This document shows, in pieces, positions 8,526 to 17,139 of a stretch of DNA of 64,000 bases. The stretch's first letter is position 1, and each line of letters begins with the position of its first letter. The notes beneath the pieces are model-generated. The model was given only the letters and a program-made list of their open reading frames with translations. It had not been told where the DNA came from and ran no database searches. The position numbers were made by a program, and so were the translations under genes. The stretch covers positions 35,630 to 99,629 of the forward strand of contig JACPUC010000021.1 of NCBI GenBank assembly GCA_016192455.1, written 5' to 3'. This stretch comes from Candidatus Tectimicrobiota bacterium. GTDB lineage: Bacteria; JACPUC01.

Positions 8526-9920
8526 TCAGGACCCGACGCGCAGGCCGAGCCGTTTCAGCTTGCGGTGCAGGCCGGCCCGGTCGAGGCCCAGGAAACGAGC
8601 CGCTTCGGAGAGGTTGCCGCGCGTTGAGGCCAGCACAAGGCTCAACGCCTCCCGTTCAGCCCGCGCCACCGTCTCCTTCAGGATCGTAGGCGACAACGGC
8701 GCCGCCTCGGAGTGTCCCGTGTCGGGGGGACCAGCCCCCAGGGCCTGCAGCGCCTGCCGGTCCAGCACAGCCCGGTCGCTCTCGATGACGAAGCGCTGCA
8801 TGAGGTCCTCGATCTCCCGCACGTGGCTCGTGTACTCCCGGTACTGGAGGCGGCGCATGGCGCTCGCATGCGGCCGCACGGGCCGCCCCGCCAGGGCGCC
8901 ATAGCGGGCGCAGAAGTGCTCGACGAGCTGCGGGATGTCCTGGCGCCGGCGTTGCAGCGGGGGCATGGCGAGGTGCACCAAGCTGACGCGCCGCAGCAAG
9001 TCGGGGTCTACTTCGGGCAGCCCGGCGATGGCCTCCGGGGGCTTGCGGGATAACGCGAGGAGGCGCCAGGCCGGAGCGCCGCCAGGGTGCGCCTCGTCGA
9101 GGTGGCGCACGAGGCAGCGCTGCAAGACCGCCGGCATCCCTTCGAAGCTCTTCAAGATGAGGGTGCCGGCCGGCCCCGTCGCCGCCTCGAGGAGGTGGAG
9201 GAGATCCTCGGTCGCCGCCGCATCCAGCCGCTCGACATGCACCACGCGGCAGCATGAGGCCGGCAGGCCGCTGGCTCGATGGATCACCATCGCCAAAAGT
9301 GTCTTCCCCGACCCGGCCGGTCCGCTGATGAAGGCGGGAAGGCGCGTGCGCGCCAGGCGCGCGGCCTTCTCCCTGAGGGCGCGCATCTCGGCGCTCGAGC
9401 CGATGAGCGCGGCGTCAAACTCCCAGCTCAGCGCCGGCCCGGCAGGCTCCTCGGTCGGCGCCGCGCCGTCCGCGCCGGCGCCTGCGCCGGCGGCCGCCCT
9501 CCCGCCTCTCGGCGGTTCTCCCAGCTCAACCTTTCCGAAGAGGTGAGAGAACGCCTGGAAGCACGTTGCCAGGCTCACGTGCACGAGCTGCCCGTCACTC
9601 GCCTCGCGGAAGATGGGAAACTCCGGCGGCGGATCGAGGCTCAGCAGCTCCATGATCGGCATCTGGGCAGCGAGCACCGAGGCGGGTTCGAGATGCTTCA
9701 TCGTCGGGCGAAGGTAGTCTTGCCGATCGGTGGCGCAGAGTTGCAGGAACGTCCGGCGCGTCAGCCGCCACACCTGGCCGTCGCGCTGCAGCCGCACCGG
9801 CAGCGCCTGCAGCGCCTCGTGGTTCTCGAACAGTCGCAGCGCCGTCTGGCGCGGCACCTGGGCGGTCAGGATCGGCAATTGAATGCCCGCAAGATCACGT
9901 AGTTTTGCCTGTGGGTCCAT
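8526..9920 (-). CDS. Degenerate sigma54-activator-like regulator with Fis-type HTH
   Basis: 464 residues. The N-terminal ~130 residues resemble a CBS-like sensory module (FENHEALQALPV, then RLTRRTFLQL). Residues ~170-330 form an AAA+ domain with a clear Walker A, GPAGSGKT (200-207). The Walker B region reads LILKSFE (254-260) instead of the usual LFLDE, so the catalytic Asp-Glu is absent. No GAFTGA loop is present, so contact with sigma54 is not expected. The C-terminus is a good Fis-like helix-turn-helix (NLSEAARFLGLDRAGLHRKL). It probably binds DNA and perhaps nucleotide but cannot act as a classical sigma54 activator. A perfect TTGACA hexamer lies in the upstream region on the minus strand but has no good -10 partner. 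The OsmC gene is downstream. Confidence 0.85.
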   Translation of the reverse strand: MDPQAKLRDLAGIQLPILTAQVPRQTALRLFENHEALQALPVRLQRDGQVWRLTRRTFLQLCATDRQDYLRPTMKHLEPASVLAAQMPIMELLSLDPPPEFPIFREASDGQLVHVSLATCFQAFSHLFGKVELGEPPRGGRAAAGAGAGADGAAPTEEPAGPALSWEFDAALIGSSAEMRALREKAARLARTRLPAFISGPAGSGKTLLAMVIHRASGLPASCCRVVHVERLDAAATEDLLHLLEAATGPAGTLILKSFEGMPAVLQRCLVRHLDEAHPGGAPAWRLLALSRKPPEAIAGLPEVDPDLLRRVSLVHLAMPPLQRRRQDIPQLVEHFCARYGALAGRPVRPHASAMRRLQYREYTSHVREIEDLMQRFVIESDRAVLDRQALQALGAGPPDTGHSEAAPLSPTILKETVARAEREALSLVLASTRGNLSEAARFLGLDRAGLHRKLKRLGLRVGS

Positions 9921-10024
9921 GAGCCTTGCCGCTCTGTGGGAAAGTTGTAGATTCCTGTCAATATCCTACCCATTCTAGTGCCGCCCCGCAAGGCCGCGGG
10001 TCAAGCGGCGCGGCGGGCGGTCTG

Positions 10025-10052
10025 TTGGAAGATGCGGCAGGCATGGTATGAT
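10025..10052 (+). promoter_or_regulatory. Candidate sigma70 promoter for the LLM oxidoreductase
   Basis: TTGGAA (10025-10030), a 16-base spacer, and TATGAT (10047-10052) lie 115 bases upstream of the chosen start codon and stand out from the GC-rich surroundings. Confidence 0.5.
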
Positions 10053-10167
10053 CCGGGGGATTTCCTGATTCGCCCCAGGCTGCCAAGGTGGCGCGGCGGA
10101 CGTGCCCGGCGGCGCGGTCTCGAACGCTGCCGGGCTGATCTCCCATTCCTCTTCTCGGGAAGCGTGC

Positions 10168-11142
10168 ATGACGCCCCCCAACGCTGCCCCTCCCCAGGTT
10201 GCCGTCTCCCGGCCCACGGTCGGCGCGGCCTTTCACATGGCCCCCGGCGAGGAGCTCTTCCGGCTGGCCGAGCGCCTGGAACGCGCCGGCTATGATGCGC
10301 TCTGGGTGGGAGACCACATGGCGGTGCATGGGCCGGTGCTGGAGCCGTTCATCCTCCTGGCCGCCCTGGCCAGCCGCACCCAGCGCATCAGGCTGGGGAC
10401 GAGCGTCTACGTCCTCCCCCTGCGCCACCCCGCGGTGGTGGCAAAGCTGGCCGCCTCCCTCGATTTCCTCAGCAATGGCCGGCTCATCCTCGGGGTGGGG
10501 GTGGGCGGTGAGTTCCCCAAAGAGTTTGAGCTCTGCGGCGTGCCGCTGCGGCAGCGGGGCCGGCGCGCGGCGGAGGCCCTCGCCGTGCTGCGGGCGCTCT
10601 GGCGCGACGGCGAGAGCAGCTTCCATGGCGAGTTCGCCGCCTTCGACGGCGTCACCATGCTGCCGAAACCGCTGCAGCCAGGCGGCGTGCCGCTTTGGGG
10701 CGGCGGCCGCTCCGAGGCGGCGCTGCGCCGCGCCGCCCGTCACTGCGACGGCTGGCTCTCGTATGCGATGGCGCCGGACCGCCTTGCCGAAAGCCTGCGG
10801 CGCATCCAGGCCTACGCCGAGGAAGCGGGCCGGGCGCTGGATCAGTTCACCGTCGCGCACCAGGTCTGGCTCTTCGTCGATGGCGATGAGGAGCGCGCCT
10901 TCCGCATCGCCAACGAGAACCTCTCCCATCGCTTCGCCCAGCCGTTCGCGGCGCGAACCCGCAAGCTGAGCGTGCTGGGGCCACCGGAGGCCTGCCGGGA
11001 GAAGCTGGCGGCGTACCATGCGGCCGGCGTGCGCCACTTCATCATCGACCCGGTCTGTCCCGAAGCGCTGGCGGACGAGCAGCTCGAGCGCTTCGCCGAG
11101 GAGCTGGCGCCGCGCCTGCGTGAGTTCGGGGCCGCGGCCTGA
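10168..11142 (+). CDS. LLM-class flavin-dependent oxidoreductase (F420 or FMN)
   Basis: 324-residue luciferase-like monooxygenase-family TIM barrel. Diagnostic blocks: AGYDALWVGDHM, ASRTQRIRLGTSVYVLPLRHP, LDFLSNGRLILGVGVGGEFPKEFE, and a late PLWGGGRSEAALRRAARHCDGW. This family includes F420-dependent dehydrogenases and FMNH2-dependent monooxygenases, and sequence alone does not choose between them. The ATG at 10168 follows GGAAG closely; the upstream in-frame ATG at 10102 would add an unconserved segment that overlaps the candidate promoter transcript start. It is a single-gene unit followed by the TolB-like gene (155 bp). A second LLM protein occurs at 31976-32965. Confidence 0.85.
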   Translation: MTPPNAAPPQVAVSRPTVGAAFHMAPGEELFRLAERLERAGYDALWVGDHMAVHGPVLEPFILLAALASRTQRIRLGTSVYVLPLRHPAVVAKLAASLDFLSNGRLILGVGVGGEFPKEFELCGVPLRQRGRRAAEALAVLRALWRDGESSFHGEFAAFDGVTMLPKPLQPGGVPLWGGGRSEAALRRAARHCDGWLSYAMAPDRLAESLRRIQAYAEEAGRALDQFTVAHQVWLFVDGDEERAFRIANENLSHRFAQPFAARTRKLSVLGPPEACREKLAAYHAAGVRHFIIDPVCPEALADEQLERFAEELAPRLREFGAAA

Positions 11143-11297
11143 GACGAGGGCGGTGTTGCGCCGCCATGGCGAGGTGTGCTCGCCGTGGAAGCAGACCGCC
11201 CCCCCTCCCGCGCCTCCGCGCCAGGCATGACGACATTTCCGCGGACCCGCTGCTGCCGGGACCCTCCGAGCGCGGGCCTGCGCCGCTGAGGAACTCC

Positions 11298-12446
11298 ATG
11301 ATGCACGCCACCCGCACCATCAGCCGCGGGGTCTCTCCCCGCGCCGTCCCGCGCCGGCTCCTGCCGACGCTGGCGTTCCTCGTCGCCCTGCTGTCGCCGA
11401 CTGCGCCCATGGCGCAGCGCCCGGCCGGAAGCGGTGGGGAGCAGACGCGCCAGCCTCTGCCAACGCCGCCCGGCTCCACCCAGCCCGCCGTCCGGCAGCT
11501 CACCTTCGTGGGCGACAACGGCGAGGGTTACTTCTCCCCCGACGGCACGAAGATCATCTTCCAAGCGAAGCAGCGGCCGGAGCACTGGGCCACGCAGATT
11601 TACCTCCTCGATCTCGCCACCGGCCAGGAGCGGCGCATCTCCCGCAACAGCGGCGACGACACCTGCTCGTACTTCCAGCCCAGCCCGGCCGGCGGGGGCG
11701 CGGCGCCGCGGCGCATCATCTACGCCTCGACGTTCGACGAGATCGCCGAGAACCCGCAGATGGCGGCCTTCAAGCCGGAGGCGCGCCGCGCCAAGGAGGA
11801 GGCCGAGCGCCAAGCCGGCCGGCGCCGCAGCTACTCCTGGGAGTTCCTTCCCTACGAGGTCTACAGCGCCAACCTCGACGGTTCCGAGGTGCGGCGGCTC
11901 ACCTTCTCGCCTGGCTATGACGCCGAAGGCACCTTCTCGCCGGACGGCTCGAAGATCATCTTCACCTCGAACCGGGATGGCGACCTCGAGCTCTACACGA
12001 TGAACCCCGACGGTTCGCAGCAGCGCCGCATCACCCACGCCAAGGGCTACGACGGCGGCGCCTTCTTCTCGCCGGACGGCCGCTCCATCGTCTGGCGCGC
12101 CTTCCGCGGCGACGGGCGCCACGCTCAGGTCTTTGTGGCCGACGCCGACGGCAGCCACGAGCGCCAGCTCACCCACGACCCCGCCATCAACTGGGCGCCG
12201 TTCTACCATCCCGATGGCACGAAGATTCTCTACTCCTCCAATCGCGACGACCCGCGCAACTTCGAGCTCTACCTCATCGACATCGCGGGGAGTTGCATCA
12301 AGCGCCTCACCTACCATGAGGGAGCTGATATCCTGCCGGTCTTTTCGCCGGACGGCAGGACGATCCTCTGGACGTCGAATCGCAGCGGCACGAACCAGCT
12401 CCACCTCATGGACTTCCAGGAGCCGTCAACGTGCATCAACCGGTAA
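11298..12446 (+). CDS. Secreted TolB-like beta-propeller protein
   Basis: 382 residues with a signal peptide (hydrophobic core LLPTLAFLVALLSP, cleavage probably after MAQ). The rest is built from PD40/WD40-like repeats, recognisable by recurring FSPDGxKIIF cores: YFSPDGTKIIF, TFSPDGSKIIF, FFSPDGRSIVW, YHPDGTKILY, VFSPDGRTILW. This is the propeller seen in TolB and in many periplasmic or outer-membrane-associated proteins. It lacks the TolB N-terminal domain, so it is not a Tol-Pal TolB. The start is the first of two ATGs at 11298, with GAGG eight bases upstream. Its 3' end overlaps the M28 peptidase gene by 16 bases, so the two are probably co-translated and may work together in the envelope. 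Confidence 0.85.
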   Translation: MMHATRTISRGVSPRAVPRRLLPTLAFLVALLSPTAPMAQRPAGSGGEQTRQPLPTPPGSTQPAVRQLTFVGDNGEGYFSPDGTKIIFQAKQRPEHWATQIYLLDLATGQERRISRNSGDDTCSYFQPSPAGGGAAPRRIIYASTFDEIAENPQMAAFKPEARRAKEEAERQAGRRRSYSWEFLPYEVYSANLDGSEVRRLTFSPGYDAEGTFSPDGSKIIFTSNRDGDLELYTMNPDGSQQRRITHAKGYDGGAFFSPDGRSIVWRAFRGDGRHAQVFVADADGSHERQLTHDPAINWAPFYHPDGTKILYSSNRDDPRNFELYLIDIAGSCIKRLTYHEGADILPVFSPDGRTILWTSNRSGTNQLHLMDFQEPSTCINR

Positions 12447-14551
12447 CCCAGGGTGTATGCCGCACCCCACAGGCGGGCGCCGCCGAGTCGCTTCCGCCCT
12501 GGGCGCCGGCGCGGCAAGCCCGGCCGCGCGGCGGGGCGATCACCGCCATTGGCTTCCTGCTCCTCGCGCTGCTGGTCGGCGGGTCACTCCGGCCGGGGTC
12601 AGGGCGGGCCCAGGAGGCTGCTCCCGACCATGCCGGGCAGTCCAGCCCGGCGCTGCAGAGCGGCGTCTCGGGGGGCGGCGCCCCTACCGGCACGGCCGTT
12701 GCGGCCCCGCCCGCGCGCGCCTCACGCTTCAGCCCCGAGAGGCTCTTCGAGGACGTGGCGACGCTCGCCGATGACCGCATGGAGGGCCGCGGCATCGGCA
12801 CCGCCGGCCTCGAGCGGGCGGCTGCCTACATCGCGGCGCAGTTCGCCGCCGCGGGGCTGACGCCGGCCGGCGACAACGGCGCCTACTTCCAGAGCTTCCG
12901 CGTTCCCACCGGCGTGCGCCTGCTGGCGGGGAACCACCTCCGCGTCAACGGCAGGGAGCTGCGCCTCGAGGACGATTTCGTGCCGCTCAACTTTGCCGCA
13001 AATGGCGCCGCCGGCGGCGGCCTCGTCTTCGCCGGCTTCGGCATCACGGCGCCGGAGATCGGCTATGACGATTACGCCGGGATCGACGTGGCGGGCAAGA
13101 TCGTCATGGTGCTCCGCCGCGAGCCGCGCGAACGCGATCAGCAGAGCCCGTTCCGCGATCCGCGCGCCTATCGCTACTCCGAGGTGCGCTACAAGCTCCA
13201 CAACGCGCGGCAGCACGGCGCCGCCGGCGTCCTGGTCGTGGACCTCCCCGATCCGCCAGCTCCGGCGAAGCCGTCCGCCGCGCCGCGCGCCACAGCGGGG
13301 AAGCCTCCGCAGCCTGGCGACGGCGCAGCGCGCCGGCCGCTCCGCTTCGACGAGCGCACCGGCGGGGCTTCCGCCGGCATCCTCGCGGTCTACCTGCACC
13401 ACGAGGTTGCGACGCGGCTGCTGCGCGATGCCGGCGCTTCCCTCGAGGAGCGCAAGGCTTCGATTGACGCCACGTTGCAGCCCGCCTCGCTGGAGGCGCC
13501 CGGGGTGAGCGTCGAGCTCGTTGTGGCGCTGGAGAAGGTCTTCGGCAGTGTCCGCAACGTCGTCGGCTGGCTCCCCGGGCAGGATGCGACGCCGCGCCGG
13601 GAGGTCGTCGTCATCGGCGCCCACTACGATCACCTTGGCTACGGGGATGGGAACTCCCTGGCCGCGAGCCCGGGGCGCGCAGTCCACAACGGCGCCGATG
13701 ACAACGCCTCCGGGGTGGCCGGGGTGCTGGCGCTGGCGCGGTCCTTCGCCGCCCGACGCGGCACGGAGGCCGGCGCCCCACGCAGCCTGCTCTTCGCCGC
13801 CTTCGCCGCGGAGGAGCTCGGGGTGCTCGGCTCCACCTACTTCGTGAAGCATCCGCCCGGCCCGCTGGCGCCGCCGCAGGGCATCGGCGACGTGGCCGCC
13901 ATGCTCAACCTCGACATGATCGGGCGCCTGCGGCAGCGCACCCTGCACGTGCAGGGGGTGGACTCGGCGGCAGGCTTCCGCAGCCTCGCGCAGGAGATCG
14001 CCGCGCCGCTTGGCCTGCAGCTCAAGTTCCTCGGCGAGGGGTACGGGCCGTCAGACCACACACCCTTCTATGCCGCGAAGGTTCCCGTGCTCTTCTTCTT
14101 CACGGGGCCGCACAGCGACTACCACAAGCCGAGTGACGACGCGACCAAGATCAATGCCGCCGGCATGGCCGAGGTGGTGGAGCTGGTGGCACGCGTCGCC
14201 GAGCGCCTCGCCGCCTCGCCGCGACCGCAGTACGTCGCGGCGAAGACACCGCCGGCACGGCGCGCGGCGGGTTCCGGCGGAGGTTACGGGCCGCGCTTCG
14301 GCATCGTGCCGGATTTCTCCGAGTTCGAGGGCGGCGTGCTCATCAGCGGCGTCGGGCCGGGGACTCCGGCGGACAGCATTGGGCTGCGCACCGGCGACGT
14401 CATCACGCGGTTCGCCGGCGTCCCGGTGTACAACCTCTATGACTTCACGTACGTGCTGCGCTCGAAACGGGCTGGCGATGAGGTCGAGGTAACATTCCGG
14501 AGAGACGGCGGCACCTTCACCAAGCGGGTGACCTTGGAGCGCCGGCGCTAG
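12431..14551 (+). CDS. Secreted M28-family zinc aminopeptidase with PA and PDZ domains
   Basis: 706 residues, starting at a GTG that lies inside the end of the TolB-like gene. A signal anchor follows a long N-region (GFLLLALLVGGSL). A PA-type insert lies around 190-320. The M28 catalytic domain has the zinc ligands and catalytic acids in order: GAHYDH, GADDNASG, AEELG, NLDMIGR and the final His in SDYHKPSDD. A C-terminal PDZ domain (about 615-700; FEGGVLISGVGPGTPADSIGLRTGD) follows. M28 enzymes remove N-terminal amino acids from peptides; the PDZ may bind C-termini of substrates or tether it. The first in-frame ATG is well past the signal sequence, which supports the GTG start. Together with the propeller gene it forms a two-gene envelope unit. 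Confidence 0.88.
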   Translation: MHQPVTQGVCRTPQAGAAESLPPWAPARQARPRGGAITAIGFLLLALLVGGSLRPGSGRAQEAAPDHAGQSSPALQSGVSGGGAPTGTAVAAPPARASRFSPERLFEDVATLADDRMEGRGIGTAGLERAAAYIAAQFAAAGLTPAGDNGAYFQSFRVPTGVRLLAGNHLRVNGRELRLEDDFVPLNFAANGAAGGGLVFAGFGITAPEIGYDDYAGIDVAGKIVMVLRREPRERDQQSPFRDPRAYRYSEVRYKLHNARQHGAAGVLVVDLPDPPAPAKPSAAPRATAGKPPQPGDGAARRPLRFDERTGGASAGILAVYLHHEVATRLLRDAGASLEERKASIDATLQPASLEAPGVSVELVVALEKVFGSVRNVVGWLPGQDATPRREVVVIGAHYDHLGYGDGNSLAASPGRAVHNGADDNASGVAGVLALARSFAARRGTEAGAPRSLLFAAFAAEELGVLGSTYFVKHPPGPLAPPQGIGDVAAMLNLDMIGRLRQRTLHVQGVDSAAGFRSLAQEIAAPLGLQLKFLGEGYGPSDHTPFYAAKVPVLFFFTGPHSDYHKPSDDATKINAAGMAEVVELVARVAERLAASPRPQYVAAKTPPARRAAGSGGGYGPRFGIVPDFSEFEGGVLISGVGPGTPADSIGLRTGDVITRFAGVPVYNLYDFTYVLRSKRAGDEVEVTFRRDGGTFTKRVTLERRR

Positions 14552-14972
14552 GCGGTGCGGTCGAAGCCTCGCCGCGCGCCGCCCGCAGAGTGGCGAGGCG
14601 AAGGGCCGAGGGGAGCGCCGCGGGTCGCCGCTGCCGCGAAGCCCCAAGCGCTCCCGCCCGCCGGCACGCTGGTCAGCGGAGAGAGGGAAGCTCGGTCCAG
14701 TTCGCGGGCAGGCTGGAGCATGGTAGAATAACCGCACTCCACTACATACCGCGGCGCGCGTTAGGGTCTGCGCGCAGGGAGGGGTGCGGAGCTGCGCGGC
14801 CGGCAGACGGCGAGGATGGCGTCATGCAGGAGCGTGGCGGGCCGTCCGCGCCATGCCAGCAGCGGGGCTCAGCTCCACTCCTCGGCGGCGGCCACTTCGC
14901 GGGCTGGTTCTTCGCCACGCGGAGCATGAGGTCGCCGGCGGGAGGGGGGGCTGTCACATGGGAGGAACAGGC
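14552..14972. other. Intergenic region carrying the promoter of the following gene
   Basis: No gene is seen. It holds an extended -10 promoter candidate around 14701-14729 and otherwise GC-rich sequence without coding bias. Confidence 0.5.
14701..14729 (+). promoter_or_regulatory. Candidate extended -10 promoter
   Basis: TTCGCG (14701-14706), a 17-base spacer ending in TGG, and TAGAAT (14724-14729). The TG upstream of the -10 makes this an extended -10 promoter with a weak -35. It points to the solute-binding protein gene 244 bases downstream. Confidence 0.45.
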
Positions 14973-15959
14973 ATGCGGCACGTGCTGACTTCGGCGGTCG
15001 GATTGGTGATGGCGCTGGTGGTGCTGGTGGGCTTGACGCCGGCGGCGCCTGCTCAAGGGGTGATCAAGGTGGGCATCCTGCCCCTCATCTCTTACGCGCC
15101 CATCTTTGTGGCTATTGAGAAAGGGTTCTTCAAGGAAGAGGGGCTGGAGGTCGAGCTCATCCGCTTTGCCTCGGGCGCCAAGATGATGGCCCCCCTGGCG
15201 ACCGGGGAAATCCAGGTGGCTTCAGGCTCGGCCAGCGCCGGCCTCTTCAACTCCATCGCCAAGGGGGCTGACTTCCGCATCGTGGCGGACAAGGGACAGA
15301 TTCGGCCAGGCTATGGGTTCGTGCAACTGATCGTGCGCAAAGACCTCCTCGACTCCGGCGCCGTGAAGAGCGTCAAAGACCTCGAGGGCCGGACCCTTGC
15401 CAACCATGCCAGGGGCATCATCAACGACTATATCCTCTACGCGATTGCGAAGGAGCGCGGACTTGATCGCAGCAAGTTGAACGTGGTCTACATGGAGCCG
15501 CCGAAAATCTACGCGGCGCTGAAATCAAAGGCGATTGATGCGGCGCTGACGGTGGAGCCGTGGACCGTCCGCGCCGAGATGGAAGGGCTCGCCGTCCGCT
15601 ACATCTACGCCGACCAGCTTGCGCTGGTGCGGGAGATGCAGATTGCCGAAATCTTCTACTCCGGCAAGTTCATTCGCGAGCAGGAAGCGGCCGCCCGCAA
15701 GTTCATGAAGGTCTACCTGCGCGGCATTCGGTACTTCAACGAGCGCGGCATGAAGAACGATGAGATCGTCACCATCATCGAGAAGTACACCAAGGTGCCG
15801 CGGAACATGATCAGCGCCTCGACGCCGTTCTACCTCGACAACGACGGCAAGGTGCTCGTGGAGTCGATCGAAAAGCTGCAGGATTTCTTTTACGAAGAAC
15901 GGCTCGTCAAACAGAAGCTGCCGATGGACAAGGTGGTGGACCTGCGCTTCCTGAAGTAG
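14973..15959 (+). CDS. NMT1/SsuA-type ABC solute-binding protein (orphan)
   Basis: 328 residues with a Sec signal peptide (hydrophobic core VLTSAVGLVMALVVLVGL, probable cleavage after APAQG). The mature protein begins with the family pattern IKVGILPLISYAPIFVAIEKGFFKEEGLEVELI and keeps a second lobe with SKAIDAALTVEPW. Such periplasmic proteins bind taurine/sulfonates, nitrate, thiamine precursors or aromatic acids; the ligand cannot be assigned. No permease or ATPase gene is nearby, so it must share a transporter encoded elsewhere or act as a sensor. The ATG at 14973 has GGAGG seven bases upstream; the ATG at 14958 lacks this. It is convergent with lipA, with only 41 bp between. Confidence 0.88.
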   Translation: MRHVLTSAVGLVMALVVLVGLTPAAPAQGVIKVGILPLISYAPIFVAIEKGFFKEEGLEVELIRFASGAKMMAPLATGEIQVASGSASAGLFNSIAKGADFRIVADKGQIRPGYGFVQLIVRKDLLDSGAVKSVKDLEGRTLANHARGIINDYILYAIAKERGLDRSKLNVVYMEPPKIYAALKSKAIDAALTVEPWTVRAEMEGLAVRYIYADQLALVREMQIAEIFYSGKFIREQEAAARKFMKVYLRGIRYFNERGMKNDEIVTIIEKYTKVPRNMISASTPFYLDNDGKVLVESIEKLQDFFYEERLVKQKLPMDKVVDLRFLK

Positions 15960-16000
15960 GCGCGGCGCGGGCGAGCCGGGCAACCGAGGCGGCGGTCGCG

Positions 16001-16897
16001 TCAGCCGCGCGCCTCCTGCCGCGCCGCCTGCCGGGCCTGCTCCTCGGCGTGGTAGGAGCTGCGCACCAGGGGGCCGGCTTCCACGTGGCGGAAGCCGAGG
16101 GCAAGGGCTTCCCGGCGCAGCGTGGCGAACTCGCCGGGATGCCAGAAGCGCTCGACCCGCAGGTGGCGGGGCGAGGGTTGCAGGTACTGGCCGAGGTTGA
16201 CGATCCCGCAGCCCACCCCGCGGAGGTCGCGGAGCACCTGCCGGACCTCGTCGATCTCCTCTCCCAAGCCCAGCATGAGGCCGCTCTTCGTGCGCGCGCC
16301 ATGCTCGCCGGCGCGGCGCAAGAGCTCGAGGGTGCGGCCATACTTGGCCTGGGGCCGCACCCGCCGGTAGAGGCGCGGCACCGTCTCGGTGTTGTGGGCC
16401 AGGATGTCCGGCGCCGCGTCGAGGAGGGTGAGGAGATCGCGCCGCGAGCCCTGGAAGTCGGGCGCCAGCGCCTCGATCGTGCACCGTGGGCTGAGCCGGC
16501 GCACGGCGCGGATCGTCGCGGCCCAGATGCCCGCGCCGCCATCGGCAAGCTCGTCGCGGTTCACCGAGGTGAGGACGGCGTGGCGCAACCCCAAGGCGCG
16601 CACGGCGCGGGCCACCCGTAGAGGCTCCTCCAGGTCAAGCCCCTGCGGCCGCCCCGTGGTCACCTCGCAAAACCCGCAGCTCCTCGTACACACCTCCCCC
16701 AACAGCATGAACGTGGCGGTGCCGCGTCCCCAGCAGTCGCCGAGGTTCGGACAGCGCGCGCTCTCGCACACGGTGTGCAGCCGCTCTCGACGCACGAGGT
16801 CCTTCAGCGCCAGGTAGGTGGCGCCCATGGGAAGCCGCACCTTCAGCCACGGCGGCTTGCGCGCCGGGCGCTCGGAGATGACCCTCAACTCCGCCAT
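16001..16897 (-). CDS. lipA: Lipoyl synthase
   Basis: 298-residue radical SAM enzyme that inserts two sulfurs into protein-bound octanoyl groups to make the lipoyl cofactor of 2-oxoacid dehydrogenases and glycine cleavage H protein. The auxiliary cluster cysteines (C44, C49, C55 in CESARCPNLGDC) and the radical SAM CX3CX2C (C70, C74, C77 in CTRSCGFC) are both present, as is the C-terminal RSSYHAEEQ with the conserved serine ligand. The start at 16897 gives the usual MAELRV-type N-terminus and length for the family. No lipB lies nearby. It is divergent from the DHA2 transporter, with about 240 bp between them. Confidence 0.95.
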   Translation of the reverse strand: MAELRVISERPARKPPWLKVRLPMGATYLALKDLVRRERLHTVCESARCPNLGDCWGRGTATFMLLGEVCTRSCGFCEVTTGRPQGLDLEEPLRVARAVRALGLRHAVLTSVNRDELADGGAGIWAATIRAVRRLSPRCTIEALAPDFQGSRRDLLTLLDAAPDILAHNTETVPRLYRRVRPQAKYGRTLELLRRAGEHGARTKSGLMLGLGEEIDEVRQVLRDLRGVGCGIVNLGQYLQPSPRHLRVERFWHPGEFATLRREALALGFRHVEAGPLVRSSYHAEEQARQAARQEARG

Positions 16898-17139
16898 CCC
16901 GCGGTCCTCGTCCTCTCTGCGGGCGCCGGCTGCGTCTCCTGCTCGGCATGGCACGGGGCACCTCATCCCAGCAGGGGCCGCGCAGCCCTGCCTGCCACGG
17001 GTGGCCGACCAGGGAGGGGCGCGCGGCGCGGCGGCTCCAGCTTCCTCCCATCGCATCGCCTGAGAACCAGCCCGGCTTGCCTTTGCTCTTCTGATTCCCT
17101 ACACATGGTACGTTTCGCCTCCGCGCTTTGCCAGGGGGA

